Assembly (NCBI RefSeq): GCF_900128445.1
Contig: NZ_LT671417.1
Coordinates: forward strand, 62,001-126,000
Length of the DNA: 64,000 nt
Direction of reading: 5' to 3'
DNA from: Thermophilibacter provencensis
GTDB taxonomy: Bacteria > Actinomycetota > Coriobacteriia > Coriobacteriales > Atopobiaceae
Below the pieces are notes generated by a model. The model saw only the letters and a list, made by a program, of their open reading frames with translations, made no database searches and was not told where the DNA came from. Both the position numbers and the translations under genes were made by a program. This document shows positions 16,525-24,458 of this stretch, one piece after another (the first letter of the stretch is position 1; every line of letters begins with the position of its first letter).

Positions 16525-17457
16525 TCACCCCCGTGCCCGCCTCCTGACGCCGAGCTCGCTCACGAGCACGGCCACGAAGATCGTGCCGAAGCCAAGCGCA
16601 ATCCGCGGCGTCACGAGCTCCCCGTAGAAGAGCACGCTCGCCACCACGGCAAAGACGCTCTCGAGGGAGAGCAGCAGCGACGCCTGGGCGGGCGGCACGT
16701 GCGCCTGGCCCAGGTTCTGGAACACCATGCACACGCACGAGGACAGAAGCACCAGGTACGCGAGCGAGAGCCACGTGTCCGGGGAGGCAAAGACCTCGGG
16801 CGCGGGCGGGGCCTCCAGGACGAGCGCCGTCCCGAGCGCGACCAGCGCGCTGACCGCGAGCTGCACCACCGTGAGGGTCATCACGTCGTGCGCCGACGAG
16901 AAGCGCGCCACGAGCACGATGTGCACGGCAAAGAGCACCGCCGCCACGAGCGTCATCCAGTCGCCGCCGCTCATGATGAGCGAGAGGTCGTCGCCGAGCG
17001 CGACCAGCCCCACGCCCACGATGGCGAGAACCGCAGCGAGCACGTTCCCCCCATCGGGGCGCCGGCGCGTGACCAGCCAGTTAATGAACGGCGTCATCAC
17101 GCAGTAGGTGGCCGTGAGGAAGGCGTTCCTGCCCGGCGTGGTGTCATCGAGGCCGATGTTCTGCACCACGAAGGCCGCTCCGGACGCCAGGCCCAGGATC
17201 GCGCCCATGGCGAGGTGGCTGCCGTCGAGGTTGTCCCGCAGGCGCCGCCAGAAGAGCGCCCCCACGATGACGGCGGACGCGGCGAAGCGTATGCCCATGA
17301 GCCACGCGGGCGGGATGTTGTCCAGCGTGTCCTTCATCACCACGAACGAGCCGCCCCAGATGGCAGCGCATGCGGCGAGGGAGAGCTTCCAGGCCCACTG
17401 GGGCACGGCGGCCTCCCCGTGCCGCGCGCCCGGACCGATGTTCTTCTCGATATCCAT
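16525..17457 (-). CDS. EamA-family (DMT) transporter
   Basis: Integral membrane exporter of the drug/metabolite superfamily, 310 residues with about ten helices in two EamA repeats (about residues 22-155 and 165-300). Visible marks: WGGSFVVMKDTLDNIPP in helix 1, the first-repeat end TTPGRNAFLTATYCVMTPF, and the second-repeat QASLLLSLESVFAVVAS. The ATG at 17457 (MDIEKNIG) is used because the open frame upstream encodes only Arg/Pro-rich sequence without family character. Substrate unknown. Divergent from the Fe-S scaffold-like gene at 17736. Confidence 0.88.
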   Translation of the reverse strand: MDIEKNIGPGARHGEAAVPQWAWKLSLAACAAIWGGSFVVMKDTLDNIPPAWLMGIRFAASAVIVGALFWRRLRDNLDGSHLAMGAILGLASGAAFVVQNIGLDDTTPGRNAFLTATYCVMTPFINWLVTRRRPDGGNVLAAVLAIVGVGLVALGDDLSLIMSGGDWMTLVAAVLFAVHIVLVARFSSAHDVMTLTVVQLAVSALVALGTALVLEAPPAPEVFASPDTWLSLAYLVLLSSCVCMVFQNLGQAHVPPAQASLLLSLESVFAVVASVLFYGELVTPRIALGFGTIFVAVLVSELGVRRRARG

Positions 17458-17735
17458 GGTGGGAAAGTATAGCGCGACCGAGCGGCGCCGGACGGCTCGA
17501 GGCGGGTCCCGCGATGCACGGCGCCGCGTTAGGGGGTCCCTCGCCGGGACGGGAAGAGGGGCGCGGCACGCGCTGGCAGATTCGTGCCGCTTCGTCCCTC
17601 TCGCCCCGGCGTTTTGCCGTAAACTTAGATGCGGGCTGCCCATTGGGCCGCCGCATGGCTCTGGCCGGTCTGAGGGGACCGGTTCGTTCGCGCCGGGGCA
17701 TGGCACCGGCACAGATTCATGGAGAGGAGCAATAC

Positions 17736-18470
17736 ATGCAGTATTCCGCAGAAGTCGAGAATATGTGCCCCGTCGCCAAGGGCGCATATCACGGCCCCGC
17801 GCCCATCCCCGAGGAGGGCAAGTGGGTCCAGGCCAAGGAGATCAAGGACATCTCCGGCCTCACGCATGGCGTGGGCTGGTGCGCGCCCCAGCAGGGTGCC
17901 TGCAAGCTCACCCTCAACGTCAAGGAGGGCGTCATCGAGGAGTGCCTCGTCGAGACCCTCGGCTGCTCCGGCATGACCCACTCGGCGGCCATGGCCTCCG
18001 AGATCCTCCCGGGCAAGACCATCCTCGAGGCCCTGAACACCGACCTCGTCTGCGACGCCATCAACGTCGCCATGCGCGAGCTGTTCCTCCAGATCGTCTA
18101 CGGCCGCTCCCAGACCGCCTTCTCCGAGGACGGCCTGCCCGTCGGCGCCTCCCTCGACGACCTCGGCAAGGGCCTGCGCACGCAGGTCGGCACCATGTTC
18201 GGCACCAAGGCCAAGGGCGCTCGCTACCTCGAGCTCGCCCAGGGCTACGTCACCCGCATGGCGCTCAACGAGAACAACGAGATCATCGCCTTCGAGTTCC
18301 TGAACCTCGGCAAGTTCACCGAGGCCCTCAAGGCCGGCAAGACCGCCGAGGAGGCCATCGCCGGCGCCATGGGCCACTACGGCCAGTGGGAGAACGCCGC
18401 CAAGTACATCGATCCGCGCACGGACGAGGAGACCCACACGGTCGCCAACGTCTTCCCCGTTCACGAGTAG
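17736..18470 (+). CDS. Iron-sulfur cluster assembly scaffold-like protein (GGGtGRT partner)
   Basis: 244-residue soluble protein with an IscU/NifU-like signature: GWCAPQQGACKL, then GCSGMTHSAAMASEIL with the cysteine-containing loop, and ALNTDLVCDA. It is always found, in genomes I know of, beside the GGGtGRT gene that follows here by 18 nt. The ATG at 17736 follows GGAGAGGAGCAATAC. Codon use is strongly biased to C/G-ending codons, as in highly expressed genes. The biochemical role is not established; scaffold function is inferred from the fold and cysteines. Confidence 0.8.
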   Translation: MQYSAEVENMCPVAKGAYHGPAPIPEEGKWVQAKEIKDISGLTHGVGWCAPQQGACKLTLNVKEGVIEECLVETLGCSGMTHSAAMASEILPGKTILEALNTDLVCDAINVAMRELFLQIVYGRSQTAFSEDGLPVGASLDDLGKGLRTQVGTMFGTKAKGARYLELAQGYVTRMALNENNEIIAFEFLNLGKFTEALKAGKTAEEAIAGAMGHYGQWENAAKYIDPRTDEETHTVANVFPVHE

Positions 18471-18488
18471 AAAGGGAGGGAAAACCAA

Positions 18489-19493
18489 ATGGCAGTTTCG
18501 TTTGAGGGCTATGAGCGCCGCATCGACAAGATCAACAAGGTGCTCGCTGAGAACGGCATCTCCTCCCTCGAGGAGGCCGAGCAGATCTGCCTCGACAAGG
18601 GCGTGAACCCGCGCGAGATCGTCGAGGGCGTCCAGTCCATCGCGTTCGAGAACGCCAAGTGGGCTTACGTCTGCGGCTGCGCCATCGCCATTAAGAAGGG
18701 CGCCAAGAGCGCCTCTGAGGCCGCCGCCATGATCGGCGAGGGCCTCCAGGCCTTCTGCGTCCCCGGCTCCGTCGCCGAGGACCGCAAGGTCGGCAAGGGC
18801 CACGGCGACCTGGGCGCCATGCTCCTCGGTGACGACACCGAGTGCTTCGCGTTCCTGGCCGGCCACGAGTCCTTCGCCGCCGCCGAGGGCGCCATCGGCA
18901 TCGCGCTCAACGCCAACAAGGCCCGCAAGAAGCCGCTGCGCGTCATCCTGAACGGCCTCGGCAAGGACGCCGCCCAGATCATCGCCCGCATCAACGGCTT
19001 CACCTACGTGAAGACCCAGTTCGACTACTTCACCGGCGAGCTCAACATCGTGGAGAAGATCCCCTACTCCGACGGCCCGCGCGCCGAGGTCAACTGCTAC
19101 GGCGCTGACGACGTCCGCGAGGGCGTTGCCATCATGTGGCACGAGAACGTCGACATCTCCATCACCGGCAACTCCACCAACCCGACGCGCTTCCAGCACC
19201 CGGTTGCCGGCACCTACTTCAAGGAGCGCGTGCTCGCCGGCAAGAAGTACTTCTCCGTCGCCTCCGGCGGCGGCACCGGCCGCACCCTGCACCCGGACAA
19301 CATGGCCGCCGGCCCCGCCTCCTACGGCATGACCGACACCATGGGCCGCATGCACTCCAGCGCCCAGTTCGCCGGCTCCTCCTCGGTGCCCGCGCACGTT
19401 GACATGATGGGCCTCATCGGCATGGGCAACAACCCCATGGTCGGTGCGACCGTCGCCTGCGCCGTCGCCGTCAACGCCGCTCTCAACGAGTAG
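18489..19493 (+). CDS. GGGtGRT protein
   Basis: 334-residue member of the GGGtGRT family, named after a motif seen here as SGGGTGRTLHPDNMAAGP near residue 260. Other conserved-looking stretches are GCAIAIKKGAKSA, GKGHGDLGAMLL, and GNNPMVGATVACAVAVN at the C-terminus. It lies 18 nt after the scaffold-like gene with AAAGGGAGG before its ATG, so the two are translated together. The family is common in anaerobes, with no demonstrated function; a link to Fe-S metabolism is inferred only from the neighbour. Codon use suggests high expression. Confidence 0.88.
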   Translation: MAVSFEGYERRIDKINKVLAENGISSLEEAEQICLDKGVNPREIVEGVQSIAFENAKWAYVCGCAIAIKKGAKSASEAAAMIGEGLQAFCVPGSVAEDRKVGKGHGDLGAMLLGDDTECFAFLAGHESFAAAEGAIGIALNANKARKKPLRVILNGLGKDAAQIIARINGFTYVKTQFDYFTGELNIVEKIPYSDGPRAEVNCYGADDVREGVAIMWHENVDISITGNSTNPTRFQHPVAGTYFKERVLAGKKYFSVASGGGTGRTLHPDNMAAGPASYGMTDTMGRMHSSAQFAGSSSVPAHVDMMGLIGMGNNPMVGATVACAVAVNAALNE

Positions 19494-19499
19494 CGATGA

Positions 19500-19526
19500 T
19501 GACAATGGTGACAGGGTAAACTGTCA
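19500..19526 (+). repeat. REP-like 27-nt repeat, copy 1
   Basis: Matches the family core TGACAAAGGTGACAGGG...CTGTCA with one change (TGACAATGG). Six nt after the GGGtGRT stop. Confidence 0.75.
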
Positions 19527-19529
19527 CGC

Positions 19530-19563
19530 TACGGGCCGTCACCCCCGGGTGGCGGCCCGTTTT
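19530..19563 (+). terminator. Terminator of the GGGtGRT operon
   Basis: ACGGGCCGTCACCC/GGGTGGCGGCCCGT stem followed by TTT. Confidence 0.75.
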
Positions 19564-19564
19564 A

Positions 19565-19591
19565 TGACAAAGGTGACAGGGTAAACTGTCA
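19565..19591 (+). repeat. REP-like 27-nt repeat, copy 2
   Basis: Exact family consensus, directly downstream of the transposase stop and followed by a second CTGTCAGG half. With the inverted copy at 20488-20514 it brackets the transposase gene. Confidence 0.8.
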
Positions 19592-19593
19592 GG

Positions 19594-20366
19594 TCATCTG
19601 TCAGGTTCTTCTCGCCCGCCCAACAGGACATGGGCTATGGTCCCGCGCCCCATGCCGGTCAGGCGCTCGATCCACCGAATCGAGAAGCCCTTCTCGCCCA
19701 GGAGTCTGATGGCGGCGTCCCTTCGGGCCCTCGAGAGCCTCTTGACGTCTCCCGGCGCGCCCAGGCCGGCGGCGGAAAGCACCTCGGTCGCCACGCAGAG
19801 CCGCGCGTTCTCGTCCATGCCGCGCCCGAGCCTCGGCACGTAGACCACGCCCCCGTCATCCGAGCACAGCGCGATGAACCCTTCCGGCCCCTGGACCATG
19901 TCAAGCACCGTTTCCGTCCGCGCAAGGCCGGGTGCGCCCAGGTACTCCTGATAGCTGCTCCACCGATACTCCCCGCCGGGCACACGCCCGCCCGCTCCGG
20001 GTTCAGGTGCACATACCGCACGGCGGCCAGAAGATAGCGGTCCCCCTCAATCGGCTCGCTGAAGAATCGTTCCTGAAAGACGTGGCCGACATGCCCGGTC
20101 CGCTCGTTGAAGTACCGCGCATAACGGGACAGCAGCATCCTCATAGCCTCGCTCATCCTGCCTTCCGCGTCCTCGAGGACCATGTGAACGTGATTCTCCA
20201 TGAGGCACCACGCAATGATCTTCACGCCAGCTGCGGACGAGCTTTCTCCCAGCATGCGCACGAACGTCGCGCGATCATCGTCGCTCTCAAAGATGATCTG
20301 CTTTCCGTTGCCCCTTGCAACAACGTGATAATACCCTGACTCCGATTCCCTTCGCGCTGCCCTCAT
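19594..20366 (-). pseudogene. REP-associated tyrosine transposase (Y1_Tnp), frame-disrupted
   Basis: RAYT-type HUH transposase of the IS200/IS605 superfamily. The N-terminal part in one frame starts MRAARRESESGYYHVVARGN, contains the HUH pair in CLMENHVHMVLED and the Tyr-containing MLLSRYARYFNER, then RYVHLNPERAG; the continuation EYRWSSYQEYLG and a C-terminal helical DNA-binding-like domain are in another frame. The break is near 19975-19990, in a run of G/C. It may be inactivating, a programmed slip, or a sequence error. The ATG at 20366 follows AAAGGGGGAGGG. REP-like repeats flank both sides. AT-rich DNA without genes lies upstream (20367-20487). Confidence 0.8.
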
Positions 20367-20487
20367 CCCTCCCCCTTTCGTCCCGAGATGAGGCACATCA
20401 TCGCATATGAGTCAATAATTTTATTCAAGTTATATATTTAGCTATTAAAATACTATGAAGTTTTGTGTCACATTTCGGTTAGTTTCA

Positions 20488-20514
20488 TGACAGTTGACCC
20501 TGGCACCTTTGTCA
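20488..20514 (-). repeat. REP-like 27-nt repeat, copy 3 (inverted)
   Basis: TGACAGTTGACCCTGGCACC..., one mismatch from the family; inverse orientation relative to copies 1 and 2 across the transposase gene. Confidence 0.75.
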
Positions 20515-20550
20515 GGTTGTACCGGTTTCGGCGAACGGCGTTGCGAGCGG

Positions 20551-20578
20551 CCGCGATTGTGGTAGAGTACCCGCTTGA
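20551..20578 (+). promoter_or_regulatory. Promoter of the DUF1893 gene
   Basis: TTGCGA, 16-nt spacer, TAGAGT; the -10 ends 35 nt before the ATG at 20614. Confidence 0.55.
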
Positions 20579-20613
20579 TCTGAATTCACCCGCGGACTGG
20601 GAGGATTGAAGAT

Positions 20614-21048
20614 ATGGACGCCACCGACCTCGACCTTGCACGTGCCCTGCTTATCGCCAACAAGGACGCCACCCTCGTGGCCGTTCGCGGCGACGAGATC
20701 GTCGTCTGCCGCGATCGCGGCGTGAAGCCGCTTCTCAAGATGGTCGCCGAGGGCCGCAGCCTCAAGGGCTTCTCCGTCGCCGACAAGGTCGTCGGCAAGG
20801 CCCCCGCGCTCCTCTATGCCGTACTCGGTCCCGAGGCGGTCTTCTCCCCCGTCATGTCTTGGACTGGCCGCGCGGTCCTTCTCGCCGCAGGCATCTTCGT
20901 CAGCCACGACGTCCTCGTCCCCCACATTAGCAACCGCGCCAAGAGCGGTCAGTGCCCCATGGACGAGTCCGTCACCAACATCTGGGAGCCCTACGAGGCC
21001 GTCGGCGTGCTCGAGGAGCGTGCCCGCCAGATGGCGCTCATGGCATAG
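20614..21048 (+). CDS. DUF1893 domain protein
   Basis: 144-residue soluble protein of the DUF1893 family, which has a cytidine-deaminase-like fold. The family segments LARALLIANKDATLVAVRG, RGVKPLLKMV and DKVVGKAPALLYAVLG are present, and the C-terminal half carries two cysteines around SGQCPMDESV. The ATG at 20614 is preceded by GGGAGGATTGAAG. Isolated gene with its own promoter and a perfect-palindrome terminator. No reaction is established; a deaminase-like activity is only a guess from the fold. Confidence 0.8.
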   Translation: MDATDLDLARALLIANKDATLVAVRGDEIVVCRDRGVKPLLKMVAEGRSLKGFSVADKVVGKAPALLYAVLGPEAVFSPVMSWTGRAVLLAAGIFVSHDVLVPHISNRAKSGQCPMDESVTNIWEPYEAVGVLEERARQMALMA

Positions 21049-21073
21049 CGTCCCCATCATACGCAAGACGAGC

Positions 21074-21105
21074 GCGGGGCGAGAAGAACGTTCTTCTCGC
21101 CCCGC
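21074..21105. terminator. Perfect 16-bp palindrome after DUF1893
   Basis: GCGGGGCGAGAAGAAC immediately followed by its inverse, no loop. Lies between convergent genes. Confidence 0.65.
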
Positions 21106-21112
21106 ATCCTGT

Positions 21113-21153
21113 GTGACAGGGTCGTCCTGACAAACGACCCTGTCACCTTTGTC
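21113..21153. repeat. REP-like repeat, hairpin form
   Basis: GTGACAGGGTCGT (21113-21125) and ACGACCCTGTCAC (21134-21146) form a stem and the right arm continues with CTTTGTCA, giving the REP-like core in inverse orientation. Sits 13 nt after the pspA stop on the minus strand. Confidence 0.75.
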
Positions 21154-21166
21154 AACCTCTGTCAGG

Positions 21167-21847
21167 CTAGAGGCCCATCTCGGCCTTGAGACGGGCGAGC
21201 TCGTCGTCGACGGCCGCGTCATCAGTCGCACCCGCGTACTTCTGTGCAAGCGCCTCCGCGTCGTCGACGGGCTCGGTGTTGAGCTCGGCAATGGCGTCGG
21301 CCGTGTCGAGCATCCGGTCCGCCTTCTCCTCCATGCGGTTGAACGCCTCGATGGCGCTCTCGGCCTTATCGGACCCGGAGGTGTAGCCGGCGACCTTCTC
21401 CTGCGTCTTGGCGACCGCCATCTTGGCCTTGATCGTCTCGCGGCGGCCCTTGAGGTCCTCGATGTCGCTCACGAGCTTGTCGTGCATCTGACGCATCTTG
21501 TCGGCGTTGGCCTTTGCGGCGTCGGCAGCCTTCTGAAGCTCGGCGCCAGCCGCCTCGAGCTTCTGCTTCTTGGCGAGAAACACGCGGGCGTCGTCCTCGT
21601 TGCCGGCCTTGAGGGCCTTCTTGGCGAGGTCCTCCATGCGGGAGACCTCCTTCGCGTTGGCGTCAGCGGCGCGCTTGGTGCGGGCCTCCTCGGCCATGAC
21701 GCCGGCCGTCTCGCGCTTGACGTCGGCAAGCGACTCGGTGAGGTCGACGAGGTACTGATCGACCATCTTGGCCGGGTCCTCGGCCTTGTCGAGCAGCTCG
21801 TTGATGTTGGCCTTCACGATGGTTGCGAAGCGGTCAAGAATGCCCAT
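21167..21847 (-). CDS. pspA: PspA/IM30 (Vipp1) family envelope-stress protein
   Basis: ESCRT-III-like membrane remodelling protein that polymerises on the inner membrane face under envelope stress. 226 residues, typical length, nearly all helical: MGILDRFATIVKANINELLD (amphipathic helix 0 and helix 1), then a long coiled coil rich in Ala, Lys and Glu (about 60-160), and a shorter acidic C-terminal part. The ATG is at 21847, 12 nt after the TPM-like gene ends, so it is transcribed with that membrane protein (22927-21860). No PspF or PspBC homologues are seen nearby. Confidence 0.92.
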   Translation of the reverse strand: MGILDRFATIVKANINELLDKAEDPAKMVDQYLVDLTESLADVKRETAGVMAEEARTKRAADANAKEVSRMEDLAKKALKAGNEDDARVFLAKKQKLEAAGAELQKAADAAKANADKMRQMHDKLVSDIEDLKGRRETIKAKMAVAKTQEKVAGYTSGSDKAESAIEAFNRMEEKADRMLDTADAIAELNTEPVDDAEALAQKYAGATDDAAVDDELARLKAEMGL

Positions 21848-21859
21848 GGCGGTTCCCTT

Positions 21860-22927
21860 CTAGTCCTTGTCCTCGTACTTGTCCGCGAGGTCCTCCACAT
21901 CCTTATCCCCGAACTTCTCGAGCGGGGTGTTGAGAATGTCCTCCATCCTCTGCTTCTCCTCGGCCTCCTTGGCCCTGCGGCGCTTCACGACATACGCGAT
22001 GCCAGCTCCGGCCGCAACAACCAGGATGGCGCCTCCCACGACGAGCGTCGTGGTCCTGCCCTGCTGCTCCTCCTCTGCCGCGGACATGATCCTGTCCGCG
22101 GTGCTGGAAAAGGCATCCGAGAAGACCCCCTCGTCAGAGCTTGCGTTGTTGTACGCATAGTTGAGCTCGTCTGCCAGGATGTCGAGCGCCTCGGTGTCCA
22201 TTATGGCCGAAGCTGCGGTACCGACCGTGTACCCGCAGTTGAAGGTGCCATCCCCTGCGTCACAGAACACAAGGAGGAAGTGCCCCTCATCCTGGAAGAG
22301 CTCTCCGTAGAGCTGCTCAGCCCGCGCGGTCAGCTCGTCGACCGAGGTCGTCGTGCCATTGGGGAGGATATAGACATACGGCTGGACGCCCGTCTTGTCA
22401 TAGAACTCCTCGAGCCCCTCGGTGAGGCGCCCTGCGCTGTGAATCCAGTCGCCGTCCGCGTCCGTGTAGTAGTCCGTGCGCGTCACCGCATCGGCCGGGA
22501 GCTTCTCGCGGACCGTGGCGGACGCCTGTCCCTCGGAGTGGCCCGTAACGTACGCACCGGAGCCATAACGGCCGCCCCCGCAGGTCGAGAGGCCAGTGGT
22601 GAGCAGCGCGATGAGCAGGGCAGCCAGGATGAGCCCCATGATGCCGCCCATGCAGCCGCCGCAGCCGCCTCCCATGGCCGCGCCTCCCGGCATGGGCGAG
22701 CGGCGAAAGCCTCCGAAGCCGCCGAAGAACGGAACGCCCACGTGAATGTGGGGTTGCGGCATTGGACCGCCGCCGGGCCGGGGGCCACCCGCCGGCCGCG
22801 CGCTGCGGCCGCCGCCAAAGCCCCCAAAGCCACCGGAGAAGCCGCCTGACCTGCGTCCTCCACCGGAGAACCCGCCAGACCTCCCGCCGCCGGAAAAGCC
22901 TCCACCGCCTCCGCCGGACCTGCCCAT
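21860..22927 (-). CDS. TPM-domain membrane protein with Gly-rich N-terminus
   Basis: 355 residues. The first about 90 residues are Gly/Arg/Phe/Ser repeats (GGGFSGGGRSGGFSGG-like). A cysteine-rich helix follows (MGGGCGGCMGGIMGLILAAL, around 95-125), then an extracytoplasmic domain with TPM-like features (FYDKTGVQPYVYILPNG, ELFQDEGHFLLVFCDAG), a second transmembrane helix (TTTLVVGGAILVVAAGAG) and a charged cytoplasmic tail. TPM proteins act in photosystem repair in plants and have unknown roles in bacteria. ATG at 22927 preferred over GTG at 22933 because GAGGAGGTG lies at the right distance. Likely operon partner of pspA. Confidence 0.75.
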   Translation of the reverse strand: MGRSGGGGGGFSGGGRSGGFSGGGRRSGGFSGGFGGFGGGRSARPAGGPRPGGGPMPQPHIHVGVPFFGGFGGFRRSPMPGGAAMGGGCGGCMGGIMGLILAALLIALLTTGLSTCGGGRYGSGAYVTGHSEGQASATVREKLPADAVTRTDYYTDADGDWIHSAGRLTEGLEEFYDKTGVQPYVYILPNGTTTSVDELTARAEQLYGELFQDEGHFLLVFCDAGDGTFNCGYTVGTAASAIMDTEALDILADELNYAYNNASSDEGVFSDAFSSTADRIMSAAEEEQQGRTTTLVVGGAILVVAAGAGIAYVVKRRRAKEAEEKQRMEDILNTPLEKFGDKDVEDLADKYEDKD

Positions 22928-22997
22928 GCGCACCTCCTCGATCGACTCCGCTGCCTAGAGTATGCCCCAACGCGGCCCCGAGGCCTCCTGACAAAGG

Positions 22998-23110
22998 TGA
23001 TGACAGAGGTGACGGGTGATGACAGAGGTGACGGGTGATGACAGAGGTGACGGGGGAAACTGTCATGAGACTAAGGTCTCATGACAGTTTCCCCCGTCAC
23101 CTCTGTCATC
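22998..23110. repeat. Three 19-nt tandem repeats merging into a 35-bp perfect palindrome
   Basis: TGATGACAGAGGTGACGGG is repeated at 22998, 23017 and 23036 without gaps. The last unit forms the start of a perfect inverted repeat, arms 23037-23071 and 23076-23110 with loop TAAG. The core GACAGAGGTGACGGGGGAAACTGTCA is split here as GACAGAGGTGACGGGG plus AACTGTCA and is a variant of the REP-like family. It follows the stop of the gene at 23115 by 4 nt. Confidence 0.85.
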
Positions 23111-23114
23111 CCCC

Positions 23115-23417
23115 TCAGCCCTGCATGCAGGACCAGAGGGAGAGAAGGACGACAATCGCGAGTCCGAGCACCACGACGTAGACGCAGCCCACCGTAAGCC
23201 CCGCCTTGAGGGCGCCGAGGGCCATCCAGACGCGTTCGCTGGTTGTGAGGCGGACCTCGGGCTCCCTGCGACCGCGCGGGCGCTCTCCCGGCGCCTCGGC
23301 TCTCTCACGCACGCGCGCAGGTGCGTGACCAAGGAGCGACGGCCGCTCCACCGCCGACATGTCGGCGATGACGCGGCCGTCGTCCTCGAAGTCGTCCGTG
23401 CGCCTCCTGCGAGCCAC
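23115..23417 (-). CDS. Small hypothetical membrane protein
   Basis: 100 residues, not recognised. Residues 1-60 are charged and Arg-rich (MARRRRTDDFEDDG..., RERAEAPGERPRGRREP); residues 63-95 form a hydrophobic stretch (LGALKAGLTVGCVYVVVLG, LAIVVLLSLW), one long or two short membrane helices, ending CMQG. It lies 6 nt after oppF on the same strand and may simply be the last gene of the opp operon. No known domain seen. Confidence 0.6.
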   Translation of the reverse strand: MARRRRTDDFEDDGRVIADMSAVERPSLLGHAPARVRERAEAPGERPRGRREPEVRLTTSERVWMALGALKAGLTVGCVYVVVLGLAIVVLLSLWSCMQG

Positions 23418-23423
23418 CGTGAC

Positions 23424-24458
23424 CTACTTGTCGTAGAGATGGCAGGAGACGAAGTGTCCCGGCTCCAGCTCTCGCTGCTCGGGCGCGATCTCCTTGCAGC
23501 AATCCTTGGCAAACGGGCAGCGGGTGTGGAACTTGCAGCCCTTGGGCGGGTTTGCCGGCGAGGGGATGGAGCCCTCGAGCACGATGCGGTTCTGCTTGGC
23601 CTTGGGGTCCGGGATGGGGATGGCCGAGAAGAGCGCCTTGGTGTACGGGTGCAGCGGGTTCTTGAAGATGTCCGCAGTATAGCCGTACTCCACCATGCCG
23701 CCCAGGTACATGACTCCGACCGCGTCCGAGATGTGCTCGACGACGGAGAGGTCGTGGCTGATGAAGAGGTAGGTGAGCCCGCGCTCCTCCTGCAGGTCGT
23801 GCAGGAGGTTGATGATCTGCGCCTGGATGGAGACGTCGAGCGCCGAGACCGGCTCGTCGCAGACGATGAACTCGGGGTTCAGGGCGAGGGCGCGTGCGAT
23901 GCAGATGCGCTGGCGCTGTCCGCCGGAGAACTCGTGCGGGTAGCGCATCTTGTGGAATGGCTGCAGGCCGCACTCCTCCATCACCCGGTCGATGTAGTCG
24001 TCAAGCTCATCCTTAGGAACAAGGTTATGCTCGCGAACCGCCTCGCCCACAATCTCGGAGATAGGAAGTCTCGGAGAAAGGCTCGAATACGGGTCCTGGA
24101 AGATGATCTGCATCTTGGTGCGGACGTCGTGAAGCTCTTTGGCACTGAGGCTGTAGACCTCGCGACCGTTAAAGAGCACGTCGCCACCGGTCTTCTCGCC
24201 CGCGAGGCGCAGGATGGTACGCCCCGTGGTGGACTTGCCGCAGCCGGACTCGCCCACGAGGCCCATGGTGTGGCCGCGACGTAGCTTGAAGGAGACGCCA
24301 TCGACGGCCTTGACCTGGCCGACGACCCGGTTGAACATGCCGCCCTTGATGGGGAAGTACTTCTTGAGGTCGTTTACCTCGAGGATGATGTCCTCGGTGC
24401 CGGGCGCGGCGGGGGCCTTGGTGGACGTGACGTCCACAGTCGCGTTCGTGGAAGCCAT
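23424..24458 (-). CDS. oppF: Oligopeptide ABC transporter ATP-binding protein OppF
   Basis: Second ATPase of the oligopeptide importer. 344 residues: Walker [11 protein letters not shown]-loop [12 protein letters not shown], signature FSGGQRQRI, Walker [14 protein letters not shown]-loop [10 protein letters not shown]. The C-terminal oligo_HPY region [10 protein letters not shown] is followed by a cysteine set ([15 protein letters not shown]...VSCHLYDK) that in OppD/F proteins binds an Fe-S cluster. Its ATG overlaps the oppD stop by one base (TAATG), giving coupled translation. Confidence 0.95.
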   Translation of the reverse strand: MASTNATVDVTSTKAPAAPGTEDIILEVNDLKKYFPIKGGMFNRVVGQVKAVDGVSFKLRRGHTMGLVGESGCGKSTTGRTILRLAGEKTGGDVLFNGREVYSLSAKELHDVRTKMQIIFQDPYSSLSPRLPISEIVGEAVREHNLVPKDELDDYIDRVMEECGLQPFHKMRYPHEFSGGQRQRICIARALALNPEFIVCDEPVSALDVSIQAQIINLLHDLQEERGLTYLFISHDLSVVEHISDAVGVMYLGGMVEYGYTADIFKNPLHPYTKALFSAIPIPDPKAKQNRIVLEGSIPSPANPPKGCKFHTRCPFAKDCCKEIAPEQRELEPGHFVSCHLYDK

